NCBI GenBank assembly: GCA_019056435.1 | Contig: CP077641.1 | Location: 1,240,001-1,304,000, forward strand | Length of the DNA: 64,000 bases | Direction of reading: 5' to 3' | Source of the DNA: Stutzerimonas stutzeri | GTDB taxonomy: Bacteria > Pseudomonadota > Gammaproteobacteria > Pseudomonadales > Pseudomonadaceae | Shown: positions 24,390 to 32,362 of the stretch, piece after piece | Layout of the letters: the number at the start of each line of letters is the position of its first letter | How positions within the stretch are numbered: the first letter of the stretch is position 1 | Position numbers and translations under genes: made by a program | The notes under the pieces: model-generated | Told to the model about the DNA's origin: nothing | Database searches by the model: none | The model's input: the letters and a program-made list of their open reading frames with translations, nothing else

Positions 24390-24680
24390 ATGACGAAACA
24401 GAATCTTGGACCACACGCCGCCACAGCAAATAATCAACTTACATTTTCTCAGGCATTCGCCCAAGCAAGCAGTAACCCTACAAGACGATATGCAACCACA
24501 GGCAACTCTACGCCATTCACAGCAGAAGCCGCTGTGACGAGCAAAGGTATTCACATGGGTCAGCAAGTAATAATATTTCGCTCAGAAGGGAAAGAAAGAG
24601 CTCGAGCTTATCCATGCTGCTGGGGCCAGCAAACGAACTGCAATAGCACACATATAAATTGCTACACCGAAGCAATGTAA
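24390..24680 (+). CDS. Cassette 2 hypothetical protein
   Basis: 96-aa protein. The first 55 residues are polar and low in structure (THR/ASN/ALA rich); the last 40 (GQQVIIFRSEGKERARAYPC followed by CWGQQTNCN) contain four cysteines in a short span and resemble short cassette-encoded proteins I have seen, without a known function. The ATG is 33 bases after the cassette core. An internal methionine at residue 56 (MGQQVII) could be the true start of the folded part. Confidence 0.55.
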   Translation: MTKQNLGPHAATANNQLTFSQAFAQASSNPTRRYATTGNSTPFTAEAAVTSKGIHMGQQVIIFRSEGKERARAYPCCWGQQTNCNSTHINCYTEAM

Positions 24681-24692
24681 TGAGTAAGCGGC

Positions 24693-24769
24693 CTCTAACA
24701 ATGCGCTCAAATCGCTCACTTTGTTCGCTGGGTCCGGCTAAAGCCGGCCCCTTGGCTTAATCGTTAGGT
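24693..24769 (+). other. attC site 2
   Basis: A 77-bp site from inverse core CTCTAAC to core GTTAGGT (24763-24769). The inner stem TCCGGCT-AA-AGCCGG and right arm CTTAATCGTTAG are the same subtype as attC4. Confidence 0.88.
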
Positions 24770-24778
24770 ATCCATCGA

Positions 24779-25186
24779 ATGCCTACAGGTGTATATAGAA
24801 GAGTTTTTATTACATCAAGATGGGCAGTAAAGGTGCCTCGAATAAGAAATATTATTCGAGGGGCACGTTGCAATAGATGGGAAGCAGAGATGTGGCGAAA
24901 ATGGAGGCCAAAATTCGGATGGGCACACTTATGCCCAGTTCGATTCTGCGACCCTCTGGGGCTCGTTCTTGTTATGTACAGAGCACTCCAACCTGTAACT
25001 TTTGAAGAGATCAAGCTCGCAAACGACGGAGAATATAGCAATTACTACCCCAATCCCGACATGGAGTATAAGCCAGAAAACTGGGGAAAAATTGAAGGCA
25101 AAATTGTTTGCTTGGATTACGGCATTGACGAGCTTGAACTAATCACAAAGATCAGGCGTAAATATCGAGAAATGAGTAGCACCTAA
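24779..25186 (+). CDS. Cassette 3 hypothetical protein with kinase-like sequence features
   Basis: 135-aa protein. The N-terminus VYRRVFITSRWAVKVPRIRN has a beta-strand with a VKVP lysine, followed by a helix with Glu (RWEAEMWRKWR). The C-terminal KIVCLDYGIDELELI places an Asp-Tyr-Gly where kinases carry the DFG motif. No HRD catalytic loop is visible, so a small kinase-like or pseudokinase fold is only a suggestion. It starts 10 bases after the core GTTAGGT, leaving no room for a normal ribosome site. The stop TAA belongs to attC3. Confidence 0.65.
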   Translation: MPTGVYRRVFITSRWAVKVPRIRNIIRGARCNRWEAEMWRKWRPKFGWAHLCPVRFCDPLGLVLVMYRALQPVTFEEIKLANDGEYSNYYPNPDMEYKPENWGKIEGKIVCLDYGIDELELITKIRRKYREMSST

Positions 25187-25254
25187 CAATCCGCTCATCG
25201 TTCGCTTCGCTCACTGGGACGGGCTAAAGCCCGCCCCTTAACCAAACGTTAGAT
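25181..25254 (+). other. attC site 3
   Basis: A 74-bp site from inverse core ACCTAAC to core GTTAGAT (25248-25254). The left arm holds CGTTCGCTTCGCTCACTGGG; the inner stem is GGGCTAAAGCCC. Confidence 0.88.
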
Positions 25255-25259
25255 ACCTT

Positions 25260-25920
25260 ATGACAGCATACCTACACTTCCAGCACAGCATCACTGCAGC
25301 GCAGAAACTGACAGAGATGTACAAAGAATTACGCCGTCACCGTCAACTGGGCCAGCGAGGCAGATTAACCCCGCAAAACGAAGATCTCTTATGGTTACCA
25401 CGCTCCGCCGTGGTTGCATCTCTCTGCATTAGATGCATACGTTCACACAGTTCTAAAAGAACAAATTCCGCACGCACTACGAATGGAGCCAATTCCGCTG
25501 CCGCTATGCGAAGCAATGGCCAGCATCATCCCAATAAAAAACGGAGCAAATTTTAGAGACGCAATTCCTGTAATATCTGCAGCAAATATCTATCTAGAGC
25601 TATCCGAACGCCTTAATGATAAAACGCTTTCATTTTTATCCTATCAAGCGCCGGAGAAAATAATAACCGGATACGACCTTATTGGGCACCAAAACATATT
25701 CGAATCAGTATCTCAGTTATGGCCAGGCCCAAACACAACAGCCACAGATATTAAACGCATCCTGGCCAACTACGTGAAACGCCGAAATCAAATTGCTCAC
25801 GACGGAGATCGAGAGGCCAATGGCGCGGTGCGTCATATGCAGCCAGCTTATGCAAACGAGTGCTCTGAATTTATAGAAAACCTAGTATCCAGACTAAACA
25901 GAATCGTCTACGGTATCTAA
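25260..25920 (+). CDS. Cassette 4 RiboL-PSP-HEPN-like protein, frameshifted
   Basis: About 220 aa when the frames are joined. The first part (ITAAQKLTEMYKELRRHRQL, then LLWLPRSAVVAS) is in one frame and the remainder (SALDAYVHTVLKEQIP to the end) in another; the switch lies in the TCTCTCT tract at 25419-25425 and is a net +1 change. The C-terminal helix carries VKRRNQIAHDGD, the R-N-x-x-x-H motif of HEPN ribonucleases, and the whole layout matches RiboL-PSP-HEPN proteins. The stop TAA is part of attC4. As written the gene is broken, by read error or true inactivation. Confidence 0.75.
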
Positions 25921-25991
25921 CAATGCGCTCAAATCGCTCACTTCGTTCGCTGGGACCGGCTCAAGCCGGCCCCTTAGCTTAATCGTTAGAT
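25915..25991 (+). other. attC site 4
   Basis: A 77-bp site from inverse core ATCTAAC to core GTTAGAT (25985-25991), closely similar to attC2 over its full length. Confidence 0.88.
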
Positions 25992-25995
25992 ATTT

Positions 25996-26187
25996 ATGCA
26001 GATAACTGAGTGGGTCATAGCAGCGACAGCGTGGACAAATGAGAATCAAGGCGTTCTCAGTGTTGCGCTATTCTTGATCACTGTGATTTTTGGCTGGTTT
26101 AGCGGAATTTTCTCTGCTCTACGCCGGAAACCAAAATTCAAAATAAACGGAAAAGGGGACAGATTTATTTTCCGCCGAACATTTTGA
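25996..26187 (+). pseudogene. Cassette 5 gene, truncated membrane protein
   Basis: The ORF starts five bases after the attC4 core: MQITEWVIAATAWTNENQGV, then one hydrophobic segment (LSVALFLITVIFGWFSGIF) and RRKPKFKI. I recall longer hypothetical membrane proteins beginning this way. Here the reading runs into the right 21-bp repeat at 26149 after about 50 residues and stops at 26187. The cassette has no attC of its own, so its 3' part has been lost. Confidence 0.7.
26149..26169 (-). repeat. Right copy of 21-bp inverted repeat flanking the cassette array
   Basis: Exact reverse complement of 23606-23626 (reads GGAAAAGGGGACAGATTTAT then T on the plus strand). It interrupts the cassette 5 gene. 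Normal chromosomal composition resumes beyond it. Confidence 0.8.
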
Positions 26188-26239
26188 GCTCAGCGCCGCT
26201 GCTTCGCGCCACGTCTCTTTATTCACGAGATCCCATTGC

Positions 26240-26626
26240 ATGACCCATTCCTTTTCCATACTCCCGCAGAGCTTCGCGATCGCGCGGTTGGAGCCGAGCG
26301 CCGACGTGCCGAGCGCTGTTTTGGCTTCGCCAGGTTTCATGTCTATCACGCGCACAGATGATGAACTGTCGATCGTCTGTGCGGAGGATGCCGCAACCGG
26401 TTTGAACCGAGTGGATAACGGGTGGCGCGCGATCAAGGTGCAGGGGCCGTTCGCCTTTGATCAGACGGGCGTGCTGGCCTCGTTTCTTGACCCACTCGCG
26501 GCGGCTTCCATTGGCATCTTCGCGGTGAGCACGTTTGATACCGATTACATATTTGTCAAGTCGGACAATTTCGAACCTGCAGTAAAGATCTTGAAAGAAG
26601 CGGGGCACCGACATCTGGAAGGGTAG
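26240..26626 (+). CDS. ACT domain-containing protein
   Basis: 128-aa protein with two ACT-like halves. The start MTHSFSILPQSFAIARLEPS is followed by SITRTDDELSIVCAEDAA; the second half, FDQTGVLASFLDPLAAASIG then FAVSTFDTDYIFVKSDNFEP, fits the CASTOR/aspartokinase-like ACT pattern. Such small proteins may bind amino acids; the target is unknown. Its composition is chromosomal, so it marks the right side of the island. Confidence 0.8.
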   Translation: MTHSFSILPQSFAIARLEPSADVPSAVLASPGFMSITRTDDELSIVCAEDAATGLNRVDNGWRAIKVQGPFAFDQTGVLASFLDPLAAASIGIFAVSTFDTDYIFVKSDNFEPAVKILKEAGHRHLEG

Positions 26627-26711
26627 GAGATGGGGCAGATTCCCTTCTTTGCGCTCCTGTCCGTCCTGAATCGCCGGTGCATTTGAAACCGCCTGGCGCC
26701 ACTGCCGTATC

Positions 26712-27299
26712 ATGCGCATTCCCATTGTCGTTCACCCGCCCATGACCCCCCTAGAACTCATCGCCTCCGCCCTTGGCGTACTCGCCGTCTGGCTTACCGT
26801 GCGGCAGAACCCTCTGTGCTGGCCAATCGGGTTGGTAATGGTGGCGCTCTATGCCTGGTTTTTCTTTGAGGTGCGGTTGTATGCGCAGGTGCTGCTCAAC
26901 GGCGTCTTTGCGGCGATGCAGCTGTATGGCTGGTGGCAGTGGAAGCGGGGCAGCGGCGGGGAAGGCGGGCGGCCGGTGGTGGGCGCGACGGTGATGGAGA
27001 TCGCCATCGGGCTCCTGGTGGCGGCGCTGGGGAGCGTCGGGCTCGGTCTGCTGATGACGCACACCGAGGCGGCTTACCCCTGGCCGGATGCAACGCTGAC
27101 GGCCTTCAGCCTGCTGGCGCAACTGTGGATGGCACTCAAGCGATGGCAGTGTTGGGTGTTGTGGACCGTCGTGGATGTGCTTTACGTGACCTTCTTCATC
27201 TTTCAGGACTACTGGCTCACCGCCGGGTTGTACGGGTTGTTCACCGGGCTGGCGGTGATGGGCCTGCGGGAGTGGCGGCAGGCGAGGGTGGTGCAATAG
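26712..27299 (+). CDS. pnuC: Nicotinamide riboside transporter PnuC family
   Basis: About 195 aa with six to seven hydrophobic segments. PnuC features include LIASALGVLAVWLTVRQN, the NPLCWPIGLV segment, YGWWQWKRG and the C-terminal WTVVDVLYVTFFIFQDYWLT. PnuC transports nicotinamide riboside, which is trapped by phosphorylation. The NadR-like kinase gene at 29625 would supply that step, with an ABC exporter gene between. The start may be 26712 or the internal ATG at 26742 (MTPLELIA), which fits the family better. Confidence 0.88.
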   Translation: MRIPIVVHPPMTPLELIASALGVLAVWLTVRQNPLCWPIGLVMVALYAWFFFEVRLYAQVLLNGVFAAMQLYGWWQWKRGSGGEGGRPVVGATVMEIAIGLLVAALGSVGLGLLMTHTEAAYPWPDATLTAFSLLAQLWMALKRWQCWVLWTVVDVLYVTFFIFQDYWLTAGLYGLFTGLAVMGLREWRQARVVQ

Positions 27300-27339
27300 C
27301 TTTGTAGCGCGCCAGCCGTGCGATGGCTGCATTCGGCGG

Positions 27340-27618
27340 TTACACCGGCCTTACGGGGGCAGAGATGGACGATGCGCGAAACGCTGCCTGGCCGCTGGCG
27401 TCCAACGCTTGCCGAGGCGCATCGTCTTGCAGGCGGGCGCAGTCCGCGCAGTGGCCGCAGTCGGTGGGTTGCTCTGATGCAGTCCGGCTCGCTGCAATCT
27501 CGATAAGGCGCGCTTTCAGGGAATGAATCGCCGCAGGGCTTATGCCTTGGCCCTGAGCTGAACGAATGCATCGCACCGCGCTGAAATCCACCGCCGTCAT
27601 GTTGGATGATGCCGTCAC
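27340..27618 (-). CDS. Small hypothetical protein with a Cys cluster
   Basis: 92-aa ORF on the strand opposite to its neighbours, in the 384-base gap between pnuC and the ABC exporter gene. The GTG start at 27618 has GGAG seven bases upstream; an ATG six codons later is an alternative. The sequence contains DCGHCADCARL, a possible metal-binding cluster, and otherwise no recognised family. The codon third positions are only moderately GC-rich. It may be a real small gene; the evidence is the ribosome site and the cysteine pattern only. Confidence 0.35.
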   Translation of the reverse strand: MTASSNMTAVDFSAVRCIRSAQGQGISPAAIHSLKARLIEIAASRTASEQPTDCGHCADCARLQDDAPRQALDASGQAAFRASSISAPVRPV

Positions 27619-27683
27619 CTACTTACTCCACGTCGGTCGCATGATGCCGACCGCCACCCTTCGCCAAGAGCAGACCACGCCCC

Positions 27684-29519
27684 ATGTTGTTCCGCCGTTT
27701 CGAAAATCTCATCGACGTCTTCAAACCCAGCCCGGACGTCGCGCCGCCGGCCGGGATGCTGCGCTTTTATGCCCATTACCTGAAGCAGGTCTGGCCGCTG
27801 ATGACGGCCCTGCTGGTGGTCGGCTTCGTCGTTGCGGTGATCGAGGTGGCGCTGTTCAGCTTTCTCGGCCAGTTGATCGATATGGCGCAAACGACCGATG
27901 ACGCCCGGACCTTCTTCGCCGAACACCGCGGCGAGTTGCTGTGGATGGCACTGGTGGCGCTGGTCGTCCGGCCGCTGGTGTCCGGTCTGCACAACCTGCT
28001 CACCCATCAGGCGATCAACCCGGGGTTGACCAACCTGATCCGCTGGCAGAACCACCGCTACCTGCTCAAGCAGAGCCTGAACTTCTTCCAGAACGACTTT
28101 GCCGGGCGCATCGCCCAGCGCGTGATGCAGACGGGCCCGTCGCTGCGCGATTCGGCCATGCAGGTGATCGATGCGCTCTGGCATGTGGTGGTCTACGCCG
28201 GCAGTGCGCTGTACCTGTTCGCCTCCGCCGACCTGCGGCTGATCGTGCCGTTGCTGCTGTGGATCGTCGGTTATACGGCCGCGCTCTGGTACTTCGTGCC
28301 GCGCATCCGCGCGCGTTCGGCGGCGGCTTCTTCCGCGCGTTCGAAGGTGATGGGGCGGGTGGTGGACGGCTACAGCAACGTCGCCACGCTCAAGCTGTTC
28401 GCCCATTCGCGGGGGAGGAGAAGCTACGCCCGCGAGGCGATGCAGGAGCTGCTCGGCAAATTCCGCCTGCAGTCGCGCACCATCACCAGCCTGGATTTCC
28501 TGATCACTTGCATGAACGGCCTGTTGATCGTCTGCACCGGTGCGCTGGCACTGTGGCTGTGGAGCGAGGCGCTGATCAGCACCGGTGCCATCGCCCTGGC
28601 GCTGGGCCTGGTGATTCGCATCAACAACATGGCCGAGTGGATCATGTGGGTGGTCAACGGCATCTTCGAAAACGTCGGCACCGTGCAGGACGGCATGAAG
28701 AGCATCGTCCAGCCGCGCGATGTGCTCGACCCCGAGGACGCCAGGCCGCTGGAGGTGGAGCAGGGCGGCGTGCGCTTCGAGGAGGTGCATTTCCACTACG
28801 GCAAGCAGGGCGGGGTGATCAGCGGACTCTCGCTCGACATTCGTCCCGGCGAGAAGATCGGCCTGGTTGGGCCGTCGGGCGCCGGCAAGTCCACCCTGGT
28901 CAATCTGATGCTGCGCCTCTACGACCTGGAGAGCGGGCGCATCCTCATCGACGGCCAGGACATCGCCATGGTCAGCCAGGAAAGCCTGCGCGCGAACGTT
29001 GGCGTGGTCACCCAGGACACCTCGCTGCTGCACCGCTCGATCCGCGACAACCTGCGCTACGGCAAGCCGGACGCCACCGAGGAAGAACTCTGGGCCGCGG
29101 CACGCAAGGCCCGCGCAGATGTGTTCATCAAGTCCCTGGACGACAGCCAGGGCGGCCTGGGCTTCGAGGCGATGGTGGGCGAGCGCGGCGTGAAGCTCTC
29201 CGGCGGGCAACGCCAGCGCATCGCCATCGCCCGGGTTCTGCTCAAGGACGCGCCGATCCTGGTGCTCGACGAAGCCACCTCGGCGCTGGATTCGGAGGTC
29301 GAGGCGGCGATTCAGGAGAGCCTGGATACCCTGATGGAAGGCAAGACGGTGATCGCCATCGCCCACCGGCTGTCGACCATTGCGCGCATGGATCGGCTGG
29401 TGGTGATCGACAAGGGCCAGGTGATCGAGACCGGCACCCACGCCGAGCTGATCGCCCGCGGCGGGCTCTATGCGCGGCTGTGGCAGCACCAGACCGGCGG
29501 CTTCGTCGGGGTCGAATGA
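27684..29519 (+). CDS. ABC exporter, fused permease-ATPase
   Basis: 611-aa half-transporter: six membrane helices in about 1-340 and a nucleotide-binding domain in about 350-600 with Walker A GPSGAGKST, signature LSGGQRQR, Walker B ILVLDEATSALD and H-loop AIAHRLS. It belongs to the lipid/multidrug exporter family (MsbA-like). The substrate is unknown. It lies between pnuC and the NadR-like kinase gene on the same strand. Confidence 0.92.
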   Translation: MLFRRFENLIDVFKPSPDVAPPAGMLRFYAHYLKQVWPLMTALLVVGFVVAVIEVALFSFLGQLIDMAQTTDDARTFFAEHRGELLWMALVALVVRPLVSGLHNLLTHQAINPGLTNLIRWQNHRYLLKQSLNFFQNDFAGRIAQRVMQTGPSLRDSAMQVIDALWHVVVYAGSALYLFASADLRLIVPLLLWIVGYTAALWYFVPRIRARSAAASSARSKVMGRVVDGYSNVATLKLFAHSRGRRSYAREAMQELLGKFRLQSRTITSLDFLITCMNGLLIVCTGALALWLWSEALISTGAIALALGLVIRINNMAEWIMWVVNGIFENVGTVQDGMKSIVQPRDVLDPEDARPLEVEQGGVRFEEVHFHYGKQGGVISGLSLDIRPGEKIGLVGPSGAGKSTLVNLMLRLYDLESGRILIDGQDIAMVSQESLRANVGVVTQDTSLLHRSIRDNLRYGKPDATEEELWAAARKARADVFIKSLDDSQGGLGFEAMVGERGVKLSGGQRQRIAIARVLLKDAPILVLDEATSALDSEVEAAIQESLDTLMEGKTVIAIAHRLSTIARMDRLVVIDKGQVIETGTHAELIARGGLYARLWQHQTGGFVGVE

Positions 29520-29624
29520 GGGGAGACGCCGAATGAGCAGAGGCAGGCGAGTGGTGAACGACCTCATGGCTGCACGGCGTCCCGGCCGAGGGGCCGCCGG
29601 ACGGCAACAGGGCAGGGCGCGCCG

Positions 29625-30185
29625 GTGAAGGTGCTGGTGCTCACCGGCGCGGAATCCACCGGCAAGAGCTGGCTCGCCGGGCGCCTGCAGCAACGTTTCG
29701 GTGGGCTGGCGGTGGGCGAGTACGTTCGCCATTTCATCGACAACGAACAGCGCGACACCTGCCTGGCTGATATCCCGGCCATCGCCCGCGGGCAACTCGC
29801 CTGGGAAGACCACGCGCGCCGCCAGCGGCCCGGCCTGCTGATCCTCGATACGCACCTGCTGAGCAACATGGTCTGGAGCCGGACGCTCTTCGGCGACTGC
29901 CCGGCGTGGCTGGAGGCGGCGCTGCTGGCGCGTCAGTACGACCAGCATCTTCTACTGTCGCCCGAAGGTGCCGAGTGGCACGCCGACGGCCAGCGCTGCC
30001 AACCGGAGGCCGCCGAGCGCTGGCGTTTTCACCAGGCTTGCCACCAGTGGCTCGAGCGCCACCGCCAGCCCTTCGTCGAAATTGGCGGTGACTGGGCCAG
30101 CCGGGAGGCGCAGGCGATCGCGCAGGTGAGCGCGTTGCTGGGTAACGAACGCGGCGGCGGAGCGTCTGAACAAGGGTTGGTTTGA
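29625..30185 (+). CDS. NadR-like nicotinamide riboside kinase / AAA ATPase
   Basis: 186-aa protein with P-loop LVLTGAESTGKSWLAGRL, the YVRHFIDN stretch, Walker B LLILDTHLLSNMVWSRTLFG and CPAWLEAALLARQYDQHLL, all as in the ribosylnicotinamide kinase domain of NadR. The helix-turn-helix and NMN adenylyltransferase parts of E. coli NadR are absent. With PnuC upstream this suggests nicotinamide riboside salvage to NMN. The start is GTG at 29625; its ribosome site is weak. Confidence 0.8.
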   Translation: MKVLVLTGAESTGKSWLAGRLQQRFGGLAVGEYVRHFIDNEQRDTCLADIPAIARGQLAWEDHARRQRPGLLILDTHLLSNMVWSRTLFGDCPAWLEAALLARQYDQHLLLSPEGAEWHADGQRCQPEAAERWRFHQACHQWLERHRQPFVEIGGDWASREAQAIAQVSALLGNERGGGASEQGLV

Positions 30186-30203
30186 TCAACAAAGGAGCCG
30201 AGC

Positions 30204-30608
30204 GTGGACGGTCGAGGGTTTGTCTGGGCGCACTTCAAGCTCAACGCCGAGCAGCGTTTGCGCGGCTTCAACTTCTTCGTCGTGCTGGCGATCTTTGCCG
30301 ATGGCGGCGTGCTCGCCGCGCTGGAACGGGGCTTCTCGCCAGGGGTGCTGATGCTGTTGGGCGCCTTCACCGTGCTGCTGGCGATGGTCTTCTGGCTGGT
30401 CGATGCGCGCAGTCGCCAGCTGCTGCAGATCACCATCACCGCGCTGAAGGAAATCGAGGCCGAATACCCTGCGAGCTACCGCCTGTTCGCCATCGATGCA
30501 CTGGGGCAGAGCCGGGTGATCAGCTACACCTTCGCCATCCGCGCCCTGCTGATCGCGCAGATGGGCTTTGGCCTGGGTGTGCTGGGTTATGGCGTCTACC
30601 ACTGGTGA
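30204..30608 (+). CDS. Hypothetical inner-membrane protein
   Basis: 134-aa protein from a GTG at 30204 with AAAGGAG upstream. Two adjacent hydrophobic segments (FFVVLAIFADGGVLAAL; VLMLLGAFTVLLAMVFWLV) are followed by a soluble helix and a C-terminal hydrophobic segment (LIAQMGFGLGVLGYGVY). No family recognised. It is 18 bases after the NadR-like gene, likely the same transcript. Confidence 0.7.
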   Translation: MDGRGFVWAHFKLNAEQRLRGFNFFVVLAIFADGGVLAALERGFSPGVLMLLGAFTVLLAMVFWLVDARSRQLLQITITALKEIEAEYPASYRLFAIDALGQSRVISYTFAIRALLIAQMGFGLGVLGYGVYHW

Positions 30609-30786
30609 GGGGACGGCGCCTGTCACCCGTCTGCCGTTCCGCTCGAATCTGCCGCCGCGTTCTCACCGCTTCGATCCCGCTGGATCGCGCGCTGGAGCCG
30701 GTATGGGCTCGCTGATAGAGTGCCGCGGCCGCCCACCCCTATCGGCTGACAGGACGTCTGCCCAGCCGCTGCCAAGGATGCATTTC

Positions 30787-32266
30787 ATGAAAAAAGCTTG
30801 CACTCGCCGTTGCCGTACCCCTGGCGCTCATCGGCGCTGCCACCTTCTATACCAGCACTCAGGTCGAGCCGATCGCCCGCAATGCCGTCGACGAGGCCAA
30901 TGTGAAGCTGCGCGAGCTGAGTGTCGGCGCCGGTGCCGATGTCAGCATCACGATGCTCAGCTTCGACGGCGGACTGCTGGCCAGTGACGCCCGCTATCAG
31001 GTCGATATCGCCGTGCCGGACGAAGACGGCGGCACCCGGCAATACGCCCTGCTGGTCCAGGACCGTATCGAGCACGGCCCGTTTCCGCTGTCTCGCGTGA
31101 CCCGCGGTCGGCTGATGCCGGTAGCTGCCCAGAGCCACTTCCAGCTAGAGCACTCGCCTCTCACCGAAAAACTGTTCGATGCCGCCTCGGGACAGTCGCC
31201 GCTGGCCGGCGAGGTTGCGATCGGCTATGACGGAGGCCAGCACGGTGAACTGCGCTCGGTCGCGCTCAACCTCGAGGATACGGACGGCTCGGTTCGCGTC
31301 TCGCCCGCCACGATCGCGTTCGAGGCCACGAAGAACGCCACGGCCGTGCGCCTGGACGGTGAACTGCCGGACATCGACCTGAACCTGCTGGGGGTCGAAG
31401 GCAAGCCGGTGCGGATGAGCGTGCGCGGTGTCGGCATGACTGCCGACAAGAAACAGGACGACAACGGTTTCGCGCTCGGCCCGTCCGGCCTCGTGGTCAA
31501 GCGCATGGAGATCCAGGTGGGCGATGAGCCGGCCGTGGTCATCCAGAATGCTACCGTCGACGAGCGGCTCAGCCAGGGCAGCCAAGGCATCGACCAGACC
31601 GTGGCCTATCGCGTCGGGCAGCTCGATGCGCAAGGGCAGACCTTTAGCAATCTCGCGCTGGCCTTCAGCCTGCGCCATCTCGAACAAACCAGCCTCAAGG
31701 CACTGCTCGACAGCTACAAGGCGGTGCTGGCCAGCGACGCCGACCCCGAGGCCGCGCTCGCCAACATGACGCGTGAGCAACTGGGCGACCTGCAGGCCAA
31801 GGGCATGCAGTTGCTCGCGCAGAAACCCACGCTCGCGCTCGATGAGTTTGGCTTCGAGACCGCCCACGGTGCCGCGCGACTGTCCGTTGTGATCGACCTG
31901 AACAGCCCGAGCACGGAGGCGTTCACCCCCGACGCCATGATCGCGAGCATGCTCGGCTCGCTGAAAGCCGAAGCCGGCGTGGACAAAGGGCTGGTTCGTG
32001 ACCTGACGGGCCTGATGGCACAGCGCGAGCTGGATGGGGCCGACACCGACCCGGTTGCGTTGCAGCAGCAGGCCGATGCCTCCGCCGAGCTGTTCAGCGC
32101 AATGGCGGTCGATACCGGCTGGTTCCAGTTGCAGGGCGACCGCCTGGCCAGCTCACTGCACTACTCGGACGACAAGGTGACCTTGAACGGCCGCGCCATG
32201 AGCGTGCAGGAATTCATCGGCTTTGCCTTCGGTTCGGTCCAGGGGGCCGGGTTGCTCGGTCGGTGA
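30787..32266 (+). CDS. DUF945 (YdgA-like) protein, frameshifted at start
   Basis: About 492 aa when repaired. The start ATG at 30787 is followed by six A; removing one gives MKKLALAVAVPLALIGAATF, a signal/anchor segment, then YTSTQVEPIARNAVDEANVK, joined to the long downstream frame. As written the N-terminus is in the wrong frame. The body (LREL onward, repeated beta-rich segments, SLRHLEQTSLKALLDSY near the centre and TREQLGDLQAKGMQLLAQKP) matches DUF945. The family is periplasmic or inner-membrane anchored; its role is poorly known. Confidence 0.82.
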
Positions 32267-32287
32267 GCAAAACGATGCTGACAAAAG

Positions 32288-32312
32288 AAGGCGGCCCTGA
32301 GCCGCCTTTCTT
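32288..32312 (+). terminator. Rho-independent terminator after DUF945 gene
   Basis: Stem AAGGCGGC / GCCGCCTT with a 5-base loop, followed by TCTTGTTT. An A-rich stretch on the other side could allow bidirectional use with the convergent nucleotidase gene. Confidence 0.75.
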
Positions 32313-32362
32313 GTTTCTACCGGTGCCGGGCAGTATCGATGCTCGGCACCTGCCTCTCGGCC

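Larger units (their letters stand above)
23631..26148 (+). mobile_element. Integron gene-cassette array without integrase (CALIN)
   Basis: Four attC sites of 63-77 bp end in GTTAGRN cores and separate short ORFs, all on the plus strand. Each attC begins within or just after the stop of the ORF (TAACAA), the classic cassette layout. The inverse core of each site pairs with the core at the left end of its own cassette: GTTAGAGGC with GCCTCTAAC, GTTAGGT with ACCTAAC, GTTAGAT with ATCTAAC. For cassette 1 the left core is GTTACCTGC at 23631 and its partner GCAGCTAAC at 24300, one mismatch. GC is much lower than the flanks. No intI gene or attI was found. The array is cut on the right inside a fifth cassette. 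Confidence 0.88.

Noticed and set aside
24301-25991. CRISPR array reading of the repeated elements
   Set aside because: The repeats are about 63-77 bp, differ in their arms, and are separated by full ORFs, which fits attC sites and not CRISPR.
23135-26239. Integron integrase (intI) or attI in or beside the cassette array
   Set aside because: No tyrosine recombinase ORF or attI-like site with a single core was found on either strand.
27615-29948. A 777-codon minus-strand frame opposite the ABC exporter gene
   Set aside because: Shadow of a well-supported exporter gene; the translation lacks folds and is rich in His, Gln and Arg.
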